Assembly: GCA_021414065.1 (NCBI GenBank) | Contig: JAIOPE010000014.1 | Coordinates: 1-52,364 of the forward strand | Reading direction: 5' to 3' | Source of the DNA: Planctomycetota bacterium | Lineage (GTDB): Bacteria; Planctomycetota; JAJSAM01; JAJVHW01 | DNA: 52,364 nucleotides | Shown here: one piece after another, positions 35,309 to 45,419 of the stretch | Layout of the letters: the number at the start of each line of letters is the position of its first letter | Numbering within the stretch: the first letter of the stretch is position 1 | The notes under the pieces: model-generated | The model's database searches: none | Seen by the model: the letters and a program-made list of their open reading frames with translations, nothing else | Told to the model about the DNA's origin: nothing | Made by a program: the position numbers and the translations under genes

Positions 35309-36316
35309 ATGAAGCTCGCACGCACGTTCGTCCTCGTCACCGCAGTCCTCGCCGGCGCCGTCGGCGCCACAGTCGTCGGCGCCACCGTCGCCCGCGCGCA
35401 GGACCAGCCCGCCGGCCCCGGGTCCGACAAGGGTGCCGACCCGGTCGCTCCGGCGAAGCCCGCCGAGCCGGCGAAGAAGGAGCGGAAGGTCGATCCGAAG
35501 GCGATCGAGGTCTGCGAGGCGTACGCCAAGCAGATCCACTCGCCCGCGAGCGCCGGCGTGAAGGACATCGCCTGCTCGATGGAGATGCCGATGGCACAGC
35601 TCGGCGGCGAGTCGATCACGCTCAAGCCGCACCTGAAGGACGGCGTCTACACGTGCGACGTCGAGCTTCCCGAGTCGCTGCTCGCGATGATCCCGCCCGA
35701 GCAGGTGGACATGATGAAGAAGATGCTCGGCGGTCAGCTCGGCAACATGGCGCGCCGTTTCCTCGACCAGCCGGTCCCGGATCTCACGGACTACGACGTC
35801 TCGCTGACCGAGCAGGGCGGGAAGCCGGTCGTCGTCCTCACGCCGTTCTCGGACAAGGCCGACACCGAGAAGCAGAAGCTCGTCTTCGGGACCGACGGCC
35901 TTCTCGAGAAGTCGATCATCACGCCGAAGCTCGATCCGAACGACCCGCAGGCGGCGATGATGGCCGGCTCCGACATCGAAGCGATCATGAAGCACAAGAA
36001 GATGGGCGATCGCTACGTGATGTCGGACCTGAACGTCACCACGCCGATGGGCGAGATGGTCATGAAGACGTCGTACTTCGAGGGCCCGAAGGGGCTTCCG
36101 CTCCCGAAGTCGATCGAGATGACGAACTCGATGTCGCCGGAGCCGATGACGCTCTCCTTCTACGACTTCGTGCTGGACGGCAAGAAGGTCGAGGGCACGG
36201 AGAAGGGGAAGCTCGGCGCGGCGAAGACGCCCGAGACGCCCAAGGCCCCCGAATCCCCGAAGGCGCCCGAGGCCCCGAAGGCGCCTGAGACGCCGGCGCC
36301 CGAGACGCCGAAGTAG
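35309..36316 (+). CDS. secreted protein of unknown function with Pro-rich repeat tail
   Basis: A 335-residue protein with a textbook signal peptide (MKLARTFVLVTAVLAGAVGA, cleavage near the ARAQ site at residue 34) and a Pro/Ala/Lys linker to about residue 60. A folded domain of about 230 residues follows, with β-type segments such as GGKPVVVLTPFSDKADTEKQKLVFG and TSYFEGPKGLPLPKSIEM; the layout is reminiscent of LolA-like or outer-membrane-lipid-binding β-folds, but I cannot confirm it. The C-terminus is a degenerate repeat of T/A/S-P-K-A-P-E units. ATG has AGGAGA nine bases ahead. A TAGGCT hexamer at about 35272 may be a -10 element. It ends at a strong terminator and is monocistronic. Confidence 0.75.
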   Translation: MKLARTFVLVTAVLAGAVGATVVGATVARAQDQPAGPGSDKGADPVAPAKPAEPAKKERKVDPKAIEVCEAYAKQIHSPASAGVKDIACSMEMPMAQLGGESITLKPHLKDGVYTCDVELPESLLAMIPPEQVDMMKKMLGGQLGNMARRFLDQPVPDLTDYDVSLTEQGGKPVVVLTPFSDKADTEKQKLVFGTDGLLEKSIITPKLDPNDPQAAMMAGSDIEAIMKHKKMGDRYVMSDLNVTTPMGEMVMKTSYFEGPKGLPLPKSIEMTNSMSPEPMTLSFYDFVLDGKKVEGTEKGKLGAAKTPETPKAPESPKAPEAPKAPETPAPETPK

Positions 36317-36333
36317 TCGAGGACCGAACAACG

Positions 36334-36361
36334 AAGGGCCCGGCGCGAGCCGGGCCCTTTT
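36334..36361 (+). terminator. strong Rho-independent terminator
   Basis: A perfect 11-base stem, AAGGGCCCGGC / GCCGGGCCCTT, with the tetraloop GCGA is followed by TT and then a T-rich CGTTTG. It lies 18 bases after the stop of the secreted-protein gene and is the most canonical intrinsic terminator in the window. Confidence 0.92.
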
Positions 36362-36536
36362 CGTTTGCCCGTTCGCGACTCGTGCCTACCTCGTCGGGGA
36401 CCTCGCCACGAGCGCCACGTCGCGGTCTCCTCGGTCCGGCCCGGCCGCGCTGCGCCGCGGAGGTGCGTGAGAGAGGTCACGCTCGTAGATCCGCGTCTAC
36501 CGTTCGCACCTCGTGCCCGCGCCGAACGCGCGCCGT

Positions 36537-37046
36537 CTACTTCGGAGCGTCGGAGTTGCCGTCGAGTTCGAACCCCGCGCGAATCCCGTAGAGCAGCCGG
36601 GCCGTGCGCGAGACGTCGAGCTCGGTCTTCTCCCACTGCGCCTCGGCCGGGTTCATCGGGTCGTCGATGTCGGCGTTCCACTGCTTGATCACAGCGACGC
36701 GCACGGCCCACTGCCGGCCGGTCGGCACGAGCGTGATGTGCGCCCTGCGGCGGATGCCCTGGAACCGCGCGGTCCCAAGGTGCGTGACCCAGTTCGAGAC
36801 AATCTTCCGGTCGGCGTACTTGGTCCGGGACGTGTCGACGTCGTAGCCATCGGACTCCATCGTGGCAATCGCGCGCTCCCAGAGGAGGTCCACGGACGGC
36901 ACGGCAAACGTCTCCGTCTCCTGCCACACGGCTTCGGGCGGCGTGACGGCATCCGGGTCACCGTTGAAGAGCTCCGTCGTCTCGCAGCCCATGCAGAACA
37001 TGGGCCCGGCGAGTACGAAAGCGAGCAGGCGGCGGCGGATTTGCAT
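36537..37046 (-). CDS. small putative lipoprotein of unknown function
   Basis: A 169-residue protein starting MQIRRRLLAFVLAGPMFCMGC, with a basic N-terminus, a hydrophobic core and Met-Gly-Cys that can serve as an approximate lipobox. The mature part contains DLLWERAIATMESDGYDVDTSRTKYADRKIVSNW, GIRRRAHITLVPTGRQWAVRVAVIKQWNADID and a conserved-looking tail. The pattern resembles small outer-membrane lipoproteins that combine one helix with a β-sheet. I cannot name the family. The frame is open upstream to 37136, but the signal sequence fixes the ATG at 37046. The 220 bases between it and the preceding terminator hold nothing recognisable. Confidence 0.7.
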   Translation of the reverse strand: MQIRRRLLAFVLAGPMFCMGCETTELFNGDPDAVTPPEAVWQETETFAVPSVDLLWERAIATMESDGYDVDTSRTKYADRKIVSNWVTHLGTARFQGIRRRAHITLVPTGRQWAVRVAVIKQWNADIDDPMNPAEAQWEKTELDVSRTARLLYGIRAGFELDGNSDAPK

Positions 37047-37183
37047 ATCGCGAGAGGCTACCCATCCGGAGTCCCGGCGCCAGGGGATTGATCCACGGGC
37101 GACGCCGTGCCGGTCCCGACGAACGACGGACCCCACGGCCGAAACGTCAGGACTCCCACCCGCCCCGGTACGCTCTCTTCCCC

Positions 37184-38530
37184 ATGTCTCTCCCCGTGAT
37201 CGCCATCGTAGGTCGGCCGAATGTCGGCAAGAGCACCTTCCTGAACGCCTGCGCCAAGCGGCTCGTCTCCGTGGTGGACCCCACCGAAGGAGTGACGCGC
37301 GACCGCGTCTCCCACCCGATGGTGCTCAAGCGCAAGGCGTTCGAGCTCATGGACACGGGCGGCATCGGGATCGTGGACGCGCAGGAACTCGACACCGACG
37401 TAGAGCGCCAGATCGAACTCGCGCTCTCCGAAGCCTCGGTCATCGTGTTCCTCGTGGACTCACGCGAGGGCATCCTGCCGCTCGACCGTCGTGTGGCCAA
37501 GCGTCTCCACGAACTCGGGAAGCCGGTCATCTTCGCTGCGAACAAGACGGAGTCGCGCAACCTCGCGGCTTCGCTCCACGAGTTCCGTCAGCTCGGCTTC
37601 GGCGAACCCCTCGCGCTCTCTGCTCAGAACCACGAAGGCGTGCAGGCCGTGCTCGAGGCCGCAGTCGCGGAACTCCCGAAGAACGGACCTGCGAAGGTGC
37701 CGGCGTCGGACCTGCGCGTGGCGATCGTCGGGCGGCGGAACGCCGGCAAGAGCACGCTGCTGAACGCGCTCTGCGGCCAGGAGCGCGTGATCGTCTCGGA
37801 GAAGCCCGGCACCACGCGCGACGCGGTGGACATCGCGATCGAGCGGGACGACGGCCAGCGGTGGCTCCTGATCGACACGGCGGGTCTGACGACGCACGCC
37901 CACGACGGTCGCGACCCGATCCAGTGGTACAGCGAGCACCGGTCGCTGCTCGCCGTGCGCCGCTCCGACGTCACCATCCTGCTCGTGGACGCGACGCTGA
38001 AGGTCGGCGGCCTCGAAAAGCGCCTCGCCAAGGAGGTCGCTGACAACGGCAAGCCGTGCATCCTCGCCGTGAACAAGTGGGACCTCGTCCCGGACACGCC
38101 GACGTCGGAGTTCGAGACCTACTACCGCGGTGTGCTCCCTGGTCTCGACCGCGCCCCCATCGCGTTCATCTCAGCGAAGACGCGGCTCAACGTGCAGCGC
38201 ATGCTCGACGTCTGCGCGGATCTCGCGCGGCAGGGCCGACAGAAGATCACCACCGGTGCGCTCAACCGCTTCGTGCAGGTCGCGATCGACCAGCGGTCGC
38301 CGCGCGTGAAGTCGTCGCAGCGGGCGAAGATCTACTACGCGACGCAGGTGGGCGTATCGCCGCCGCGTTTCGCGATCTTCGTGAACGATCCCAACCTGTT
38401 CGATCCTGAGTTCCACCGGTATCTCGAGAACCGCTTCCGCGACACGTTCCCGTTCCCGGAAGTTCCGGTGCTGCTCCACTTCCGCAGTCGCGACCGCAAG
38501 CCGCTCGACTCGCTGAAGTCCGGGCGCTGA
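37184..38530 (+). CDS. der: ribosome-assembly GTPase Der (EngA)
   Basis: Der has two tandem GTPase domains and a C-terminal KH-like domain and helps assemble the 50S subunit. Domain 1: GRPNVGKSTF (residues 8-17), GVTRDRV, DTGG, and ANKTE where NKxD is expected. Domain 2: GRRNAGKSTLLNAL, GTTRDAVDI, DTAGL and VNKWDLV. The C-terminal part has GALNRFVQVAIDQRSPRV, YYATQVGVSPPRFAIFVN and PFPEVPVLLHFRSRDRK. At 448 residues it is normal. The start ATG at 37184 gives MSLPVIAIVG; 32 upstream in-frame residues are not conserved. Its last codons form one arm of a 22-bp inverted repeat shared with the convergent permease gene. Confidence 0.95.
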   Translation: MSLPVIAIVGRPNVGKSTFLNACAKRLVSVVDPTEGVTRDRVSHPMVLKRKAFELMDTGGIGIVDAQELDTDVERQIELALSEASVIVFLVDSREGILPLDRRVAKRLHELGKPVIFAANKTESRNLAASLHEFRQLGFGEPLALSAQNHEGVQAVLEAAVAELPKNGPAKVPASDLRVAIVGRRNAGKSTLLNALCGQERVIVSEKPGTTRDAVDIAIERDDGQRWLLIDTAGLTTHAHDGRDPIQWYSEHRSLLAVRRSDVTILLVDATLKVGGLEKRLAKEVADNGKPCILAVNKWDLVPDTPTSEFETYYRGVLPGLDRAPIAFISAKTRLNVQRMLDVCADLARQGRQKITTGALNRFVQVAIDQRSPRVKSSQRAKIYYATQVGVSPPRFAIFVNDPNLFDPEFHRYLENRFRDTFPFPEVPVLLHFRSRDRKPLDSLKSGR

Positions 38531-38578
38531 AAGGAAGCGAAGCAATCGCTTCGCGCTTGCTTCGCTTCCTTTCAGCGC
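38524..38578. terminator. bidirectional terminator: 22-bp perfect inverted repeat spanning two stop codons
   Basis: The left arm starts GCGCTGAAAGG and ends GAAGCAA at 38545. The right arm is its exact complement at 38557-38578, around an 11-base loop. The left arm holds the der TGA and the right arm the permease TGA, so the terminal codons of both genes are inside the hairpin. The sequence GAAAGGAAGCGAAGCAA gives a long A/G run on one side and C/T run on the other. Confidence 0.85.
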
Positions 38579-39432
38579 TGCGTGCGGGGGTCGAGCGCGT
38601 CGCGCAGGCCGTCGCCGAACAGGTTGAAGCCGAGCACCGTGAATGCGATCGCCAGACCGGGCGGCACGACCAGGTACCAGCGCGCCGGGTCGCGCACGTA
38701 GTCGAGACCCGCCTGGAGCATCACGCCCCACTCGGCCTGCTCGGCGCGGGGCCCGAGTCCAAGGAACGACAGCCCTGCGGCGTCGAGGATGGCGGTGCCG
38801 GTGCCGAGCGTCGCGAGCACGGTGATCGGTGCGATGCAGTTCGGCAGGACCGTCCGGAGCACGATGCGCGACGGCGCGATGCCGACCGCTCGGGCAGCCG
38901 TGACGAAGTCGAGCGACTTCACGCGGAGCACCTCTGCGCGCACCTGCCGAACGATCGGCGGCACCGAAACCGCGGCCACGGCGTAAATGACCGTCGCGAG
39001 GTCTTGCGTGCCGCGCATCGCCGCGATGGCGACCGCGAGGAACAGCGAAGGGAACGCGAGTGTCACGTCGGTTGCGCGCATCACGAGGCCGTCGACCCAC
39101 CCGCCCTTCCAGCCGGCCCACGCGCCGAGCGGGATCGCTGCGAACAACGCGAGGCTGATCGACGCGACAGCGGTCAAGAGCGACGTGCGCGCGCCGTGGA
39201 GCAGCCGCGAGAGCACGTCGAACCCGTTCGAGTCGGTTCCGAGCGGATGTGCGCCGCCGGGCAGCAGTCGCGCGAACTTGCCGGCGACGGGCTCGACGCG
39301 CAACTCCGGGTCGAACGGCGACGCCACACCCGCGAGCGCGGCCGCGAGGAACACGACCGTCAGGATCACCAGCCCCGCGATCGCGGATCGGTTCGCCAGG
39401 AACGTGCGGACACGTCGGTCGCGGAACCTCAC
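38572..39432 (-). CDS. peptide/nickel-type ABC transporter permease (OppC/DppC family)
   Basis: Inner-membrane subunit of an oligopeptide/dipeptide importer. The 286-residue protein has an N-terminal helix (AGLVILTVVFLAAALAGV), the periplasmic segment HPLGTDSNGFDVLSRLLHGARTSL typical of OppC, and the permease loop VRAEVLRVKSLDFVTAARAVGIAPSRIVLRTVLPNCIAPI (the EAA motif that docks the ATPase). It ends LGFNLFGDGLRDALDPR, a family hallmark. GTG at 39432 overlaps the stop of the partner permease (GTGA). No OppD/OppF ATPase genes are in the window. Confidence 0.93.
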   Translation of the reverse strand: MRFRDRRVRTFLANRSAIAGLVILTVVFLAAALAGVASPFDPELRVEPVAGKFARLLPGGAHPLGTDSNGFDVLSRLLHGARTSLLTAVASISLALFAAIPLGAWAGWKGGWVDGLVMRATDVTLAFPSLFLAVAIAAMRGTQDLATVIYAVAAVSVPPIVRQVRAEVLRVKSLDFVTAARAVGIAPSRIVLRTVLPNCIAPITVLATLGTGTAILDAAGLSFLGLGPRAEQAEWGVMLQAGLDYVRDPARWYLVVPPGLAIAFTVLGFNLFGDGLRDALDPRTQR

Positions 39433-40448
39433 TCGCCGCCCCCGACGCGGACCCGCGGGTCGAGCACCCCGTACAGCAGGTCCACGGCGAGGTTCACGAG
39501 CACGAACGTCGCCGCGACGAACAGGAGTCCGCCGGTGAGGGCTGGGCTGTCCTTCCGCCGCACGGCCTCGACGACGAACGTGCCGAGGCCCGGCCACGAG
39601 AAGACCGTCTCCGTGAGCGCGGCGCCGGCGAGCAGCGTGCCCGTCTGCACGCCGATCAGTGTGACGATCGGAATGAGCGCGTTGCGCAATGCGTGCCGGA
39701 TGACCACGCGGGTCCGTGTGAGTCCCTTCGCGCGCGCCGTCGTGGCGTAGTCCTTGCCGACCTCTTCGAGCACGGCGGACCGCGTCATCCTCGTGATTGC
39801 CGCCATCGGGATCGTCGAGAGTGCGACGCCTGGGAGGAGGATGTACGCGAAGCAGGACGCCGCAATGTCGAAGCGGGCGCGAAGCAGCGATTCGAACAGG
39901 TAGAAGCGCGTCGTGTAGGTCGCGACGACTGCCTCGTGTGCGATGTCGTAGCGACCTTGGAAGCTCCGGTACCCGACCGCGCACGCAGCGAGCATCAGGA
40001 TCATCCCCAGCCAGAACACGGGGATCGAGATGCCGGCCAGGGCGACCGTGTTCGCGAGCCAGTCGATCCACCGCCCGCGCAACGCTGCGGCTGCCACACC
40101 AGCAGCGATGCCGATCGGGATCGCGATGAGCAGCGCGAAGAGCGCGAGTTCGGCCGTCGCCTGGAATCGCGCGAGCAGCAACGGCGCGACACGCTGGTCG
40201 TCCACGTAGCTCTCGCCGAAGTCGAAATCCGCGACGATGCGGCTTGCGTAGTGCGCATACCGCTGCGGCAGCGGCAGATCGAGTCCCCGCTCGTGCTTCC
40301 ACTCGGCAACAGCCGCCGGGTTCGCGTGAACATCGAACCGCGCCGCCTCTGCGCCGCCCGGCAGGCTCTCGCCGATGACGAAGACGAGGAACGAAACCAC
40401 CGCGAGCAGTGGCACCGTCCAGAGAAGCCGCCGCAGCGCGTGGAGCAA
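39429..40448 (-). CDS. peptide/nickel-type ABC transporter permease (OppB/DppB family)
   Basis: The second permease subunit, 339 residues with about six membrane helices. Landmarks are the N-terminal LRRLLWTVPLLAVVSFLVFVI, the WLGMILML region, MAAITRMTRSAVLEEVGKDYATTARAKGLTRTRVVIRHALRNALIPIVTLIG (EAA loop) and the closing VNLAVDLLYGVLDPRVR. The start is TTG (40446-40448), three bases after the binding-protein stop; no better start precedes the first helix. It is translationally coupled to the downstream OppC-type gene. Confidence 0.92.
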   Translation of the reverse strand: MLHALRRLLWTVPLLAVVSFLVFVIGESLPGGAEAARFDVHANPAAVAEWKHERGLDLPLPQRYAHYASRIVADFDFGESYVDDQRVAPLLLARFQATAELALFALLIAIPIGIAAGVAAAALRGRWIDWLANTVALAGISIPVFWLGMILMLAACAVGYRSFQGRYDIAHEAVVATYTTRFYLFESLLRARFDIAASCFAYILLPGVALSTIPMAAITRMTRSAVLEEVGKDYATTARAKGLTRTRVVIRHALRNALIPIVTLIGVQTGTLLAGAALTETVFSWPGLGTFVVEAVRRKDSPALTGGLLFVAATFVLVNLAVDLLYGVLDPRVRVGGGE

Positions 40449-40451
40449 GCG

Positions 40452-42071
40452 CTACTCGATCGTCACGTCGGCCAGGTACTCGCCGCCGGCCGGATAGATG
40501 CGGTAGCCGCGCACCTTCCTGCTGACGACGCGCATCTCCGGCATCTGCACGAGCGGCACGACCGGCGCATCGGCGAAGATCTTGTCCTGCGCGAGGCCAT
40601 AGAGCGACGTCCGTTCGGTGGCGTCGGTCGTCTCACGCGCCTGCTGCAGCCAACCGTGTACGGTCTCGTCGGTGTAGAAGGACGCATTGTTCGACGAGCC
40701 CATGCGCGCCGTGGTCTTGTCGAGCAGCACGTACAGGAAGTTGTCGGGATCGCCGTAGTCCGCCATCCATCCGAGCAGACACGCGTCGTGACGCCCGTTC
40801 TGCGTGTCCTCGAGAAGTCGCGCGAACTGCAGCACCTCGACCTCGGCCGTCACTCCGATCGCGCGCAGGTCCTGCGAGATCTGAATAGCGACGTCCTTCG
40901 GGCGGGGCATGTAGGCGCGCGGGTTGTCCATCACCGACAGCTTGAACGTGAACCCGTCGGCCAGTCCGGCATCGACGAGGAGCGCCTTCGCCCGCACCAC
41001 GTCTCGCTTGCGGTCTGCGATCTCCTTCCATCCGGGCATGCCCTTCGGGAGCGGCGTGACGGCGATCTCGCCCGCGCCGTCGTAGGCGGACTCCCGGAGC
41101 GCCGCCTTGTCGATGCAGAGCGCGACCGCGTTGCGCACGCGGACGTCGTCGAAGGGCTTGTGCGTCGTGTTCATCGCGAAGTACGCGACGTTCAGTCCCG
41201 GCTGCGTGACGAGCTCGAGCGCCGGAGTTGCCTTCACACGTTCGACGTCCGACGGGTTCACGCCGTCCATGATCTGCGCCTGGCCGCCCTCGGCGAGAAG
41301 CAGGCGCTGTTGGTTCTGCTTCACGACGCGGAAGATCAACTTGTCGAGCTTCGGCGCGCCCGCCCAATAGTCCGGGTTCCGTTCGAGCACGACCGTGTCG
41401 TCGCGGTTCCAGCGCACGAACTTGAAGGGGCCGCTCCCCACCGGCTTCTCGCCGAACCGGTACTTGAACTTGCCCTTCGCGTCCACGCCTTCGCTCTTCC
41501 ACGCCGTCGGGGAGACGATCGACATCGAGAAGAGCGCCATCGCGGCCTGGAACGGCGCGAACGGCTTCGAGAGGGTGATCACGACCGTGCGCGGATCCGC
41601 CGCCCGCACGTCCGTCACGACGCCGAAGTTGTCCTCCCAGTACGCGCAGGCGTCGGTGTGCGCCGGGTGGTCCGCGTCCTTCTGCCGAAGGTAGGAGAAG
41701 ACGACGGCGTCGGCATCCACCGGCGAGCCGTCGTGGAACTTCGCGCTGCGCAGCTTGAAGATCCACTGGAGTCCGTCGCCGGTCGCCGACCACGACTCCG
41801 CGAGACCGGGCGCCAGGTCGAGGCTCCCCGACTTGAACCGCACGAGCGTGTCGAACACGTTCGTGATGACCTTCACCGACTCGCCGTCGGTGACGACCGC
41901 AGGGTCGAGCGACTTGCTGTCGGCGCCGCGGGCGAACACCAGCACCTTCTCCGCCGCGGGTGCCGCGGCGGCGCCTGCGGGCGCCGGATTCACGGCCGGC
42001 TCACGGACGCCACACGCCGCTGCGAGCGTCGCGCAGAGCGACGCCGCGAGGACCAGGAAGACACGTCGCAT
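40452..42071 (-). CDS. peptide ABC transporter substrate-binding lipoprotein (SBP family 5)
   Basis: Extracytoplasmic solute-binding protein, 539 residues, that delivers peptides or similar ligands to the permease pair downstream. A lipoprotein signal is clear: MRRVFLVLAASLCATLAAAC, with LAAAC as lipobox. The mature sequence has SLDPAVVTDGESVKVITNVFDTLV, LAPGLAESW, GLQWIFKLRSAKFHDGSPVDADAVVFSYL, GSGPFKFV, VLERNPDYW, and later FNLxxx-like GWMADYGDPDNFLYVLL, all standard for OppA/DppA. It is the first gene of the three-gene operon. Its ligand cannot be deduced. Confidence 0.94.
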   Translation of the reverse strand: MRRVFLVLAASLCATLAAACGVREPAVNPAPAGAAAAPAAEKVLVFARGADSKSLDPAVVTDGESVKVITNVFDTLVRFKSGSLDLAPGLAESWSATGDGLQWIFKLRSAKFHDGSPVDADAVVFSYLRQKDADHPAHTDACAYWEDNFGVVTDVRAADPRTVVITLSKPFAPFQAAMALFSMSIVSPTAWKSEGVDAKGKFKYRFGEKPVGSGPFKFVRWNRDDTVVLERNPDYWAGAPKLDKLIFRVVKQNQQRLLLAEGGQAQIMDGVNPSDVERVKATPALELVTQPGLNVAYFAMNTTHKPFDDVRVRNAVALCIDKAALRESAYDGAGEIAVTPLPKGMPGWKEIADRKRDVVRAKALLVDAGLADGFTFKLSVMDNPRAYMPRPKDVAIQISQDLRAIGVTAEVEVLQFARLLEDTQNGRHDACLLGWMADYGDPDNFLYVLLDKTTARMGSSNNASFYTDETVHGWLQQARETTDATERTSLYGLAQDKIFADAPVVPLVQMPEMRVVSRKVRGYRIYPAGGEYLADVTIE

Positions 42072-42208
42072 CGAGACACCTCCGTGAATGCGACGATCGT
42101 AGCGGGGCGACGCCCGCGCCGGAACTGCGACGTCCGGGGCGAACTACGTTTCCCCCGAGCGGCAAGGATCGCTCTACTGTGCGCTGTCCCCGCCCACGGA
42201 GGGTCAGA

Positions 42209-44167
<1,959 letters not shown>

Positions 44168-44205
44168 GCGGACGTTCGAGAACAACGGACACGCTTGGTC
44201 ACGCG

Positions 44206-44224
44206 GCGTGCCCCGTCGGCACGC
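44206..44224. terminator. weak hairpin between speA and yacG
   Basis: GCGTGCC and GGCACGC form a seven-base stem around CCGTC in the gap between the convergent speA and yacG stops. There is no T-tract on either strand, so its efficiency as a terminator is doubtful. Confidence 0.35.
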
Positions 44225-44248
44225 GCGGCGCTGCCCGGGCGACGCGCG

Positions 44249-44449
44249 TCAGTCGCTGCGCAGACCCTCGTCCGGGTCGGCGCCCAGGTCCTTCGGTTCA
44301 ACCGCTCGCCCAACGCGGAACTCCTCGTTGAACCACTTGCCGAGGTCCACGAGACGGCAGCGCTCGGAGCAGAACGGGAAGTAGGGTGGGAGCGGCACGT
44401 CTTCGCGGGTCTCGACCCGCTTGCCGCATGCGCGACACGGAATGCGCAC
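44249..44449 (-). CDS. yacG: zinc-binding DNA gyrase inhibitor-like protein YacG
   Basis: A 66-residue protein with the YacG signature: CRACGK near the start, PYFPFCSERCRLVDLGKWFNEEFRV in the middle, and an acidic end. The four zinc ligands are C-x2-C and C-x3-C. In E. coli YacG binds GyrB and inhibits gyrase. It is the last gene of the dnaJ-grpE-fmdB-yacG run, five bases after the fmdB-type gene. Confidence 0.92.
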   Translation of the reverse strand: MRIPCRACGKRVETREDVPLPPYFPFCSERCRLVDLGKWFNEEFRVGRAVEPKDLGADPDEGLRSD

Positions 44450-44454
44450 GGTAC

Positions 44455-44862
44455 TCAGGAGTCCCTCTTCTTCGCCGCGCCCTTCGATCCGCCCGTGGAC
44501 GGCTTCGCGTCGCCTTTCGACTCGCTCCGAGATTCAGTCTTCGGCTCCGGCTTCGACGCGGGCTCCGACTTCGTGTCTGCCTTGGCCGCTCCCGCGTCGG
44601 CGCTCTTCGTTTCCGACTTCGACTCGGACGACGAACCGCTCTCGTCGCGTCGCGAGCCCGTGCTGGAACCGCCGCGCTTCTGCTTGTAGTCCGTCTCGTA
44701 GAAGCCCGAGCCCTTGAAGATCACTCCGGCGCCACCGCTGATGATGCGGCGCACCTTCAGTTTCTTGCACTTCGGACACTTGCGAACGGCAGGGTCGCTC
44801 ATCCGCTGGAGCAACTCGAACTCGTGCTCACATGCGTCGCAGACGTACTCGTAGGTCGGCAT
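44455..44862 (-). CDS. FmdB-family zinc-ribbon regulatory protein with charged tail
   Basis: Residues 1-60 are an FmdB-type zinc ribbon: MPTYEYVCDACEHEFELLQRM, then KCPKCKKLKVRRIISGGAGVIFKGSGFYETDY. Family members are small proteins of unclear role, first named from a formamidase regulator. The remaining about 70 residues are a Ser/Lys/Glu-rich low-complexity tail (SESKSETKSADAG and similar), probably disordered, and longer than most FmdB proteins. The ATG is fixed by the conserved MPTYEY start. It lies between grpE and yacG, 5 bases from each. Confidence 0.9.
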   Translation of the reverse strand: MPTYEYVCDACEHEFELLQRMSDPAVRKCPKCKKLKVRRIISGGAGVIFKGSGFYETDYKQKRGGSSTGSRRDESGSSSESKSETKSADAGAAKADTKSEPASKPEPKTESRSESKGDAKPSTGGSKGAAKKRDS

Positions 44863-44867
44863 CGTCT

Positions 44868-45419
44868 TCAGGCCTGGCCGGGCGCGACGGCGACCTGCAC
44901 GCGCGCGGCGCGGAGCAACCGACTCCGCATGACCCACCCCTTCTCGAAGACGGCGAGCACCGTGCCCGGCGCCTTGTCGGCCACCGCGCTGCGCATGATC
45001 GCCTCGTGGAACTTCGGATCGAACGGCGCGCCGGCGGGATCGATGACCGTCATGCCGTTGCGCTCAAGCACGCCGCGGAACTGCCGATCGACCGCCTCGA
45101 GCCCCGAGACCGCTGCGGCGGGATCAGTCGCGCGCGACGCGAGAGCGCGCTCGAAACTGTCGAGTACGGGCAGCAGGTCCTTCGAGAATCGCTCGAGCGC
45201 CTCGTCGGTCCACTGCTCGCGCTCACGTTCGACGCGCCGCCGGTGGTTCTGGTACTCGGCTGCAAGGCGGACGTACCGGTCCTGCAACTCGGCTTCCTTC
45301 TTCGCGAGCAGCTCCGCGACGTCGCTCGACGTGTAGAGGCTCTCGGGGACGCCGTCGTCCTGCGGCGGAACTGCCTCGCCGGCGTCGTCGGGGGGAACGG
45401 GCTTCGTGTCGTCAGTCAT
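44868..45419 (-). CDS. grpE: nucleotide exchange factor GrpE
   Basis: GrpE releases ADP from DnaK to drive the chaperone cycle. The 183-residue protein has an acidic disordered start, a long helix with [23 protein letters not shown], the segment [12 protein letters not shown], and the β-domain [22 protein letters not shown] followed by the [24 protein letters not shown] signature. Its ATG overlaps the dnaJ stop (ATGA). No dnaK gene lies in the window. Confidence 0.96.
   Translation of the reverse strand: MTDDTKPVPPDDAGEAVPPQDDGVPESLYTSSDVAELLAKKEAELQDRYVRLAAEYQNHRRRVEREREQWTDEALERFSKDLLPVLDSFERALASRATDPAAAVSGLEAVDRQFRGVLERNGMTVIDPAGAPFDPKFHEAIMRSAVADKAPGTVLAVFEKGWVMRSRLLRAARVQVAVAPGQA

Noticed and set aside
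34439..36331. A 630-codon frame joining the GT2 gene to upstream sequence
   Set aside because: The upstream 370 codons are antisense to a well-supported secreted-protein gene. Only the last 255 residues match a glycosyltransferase.
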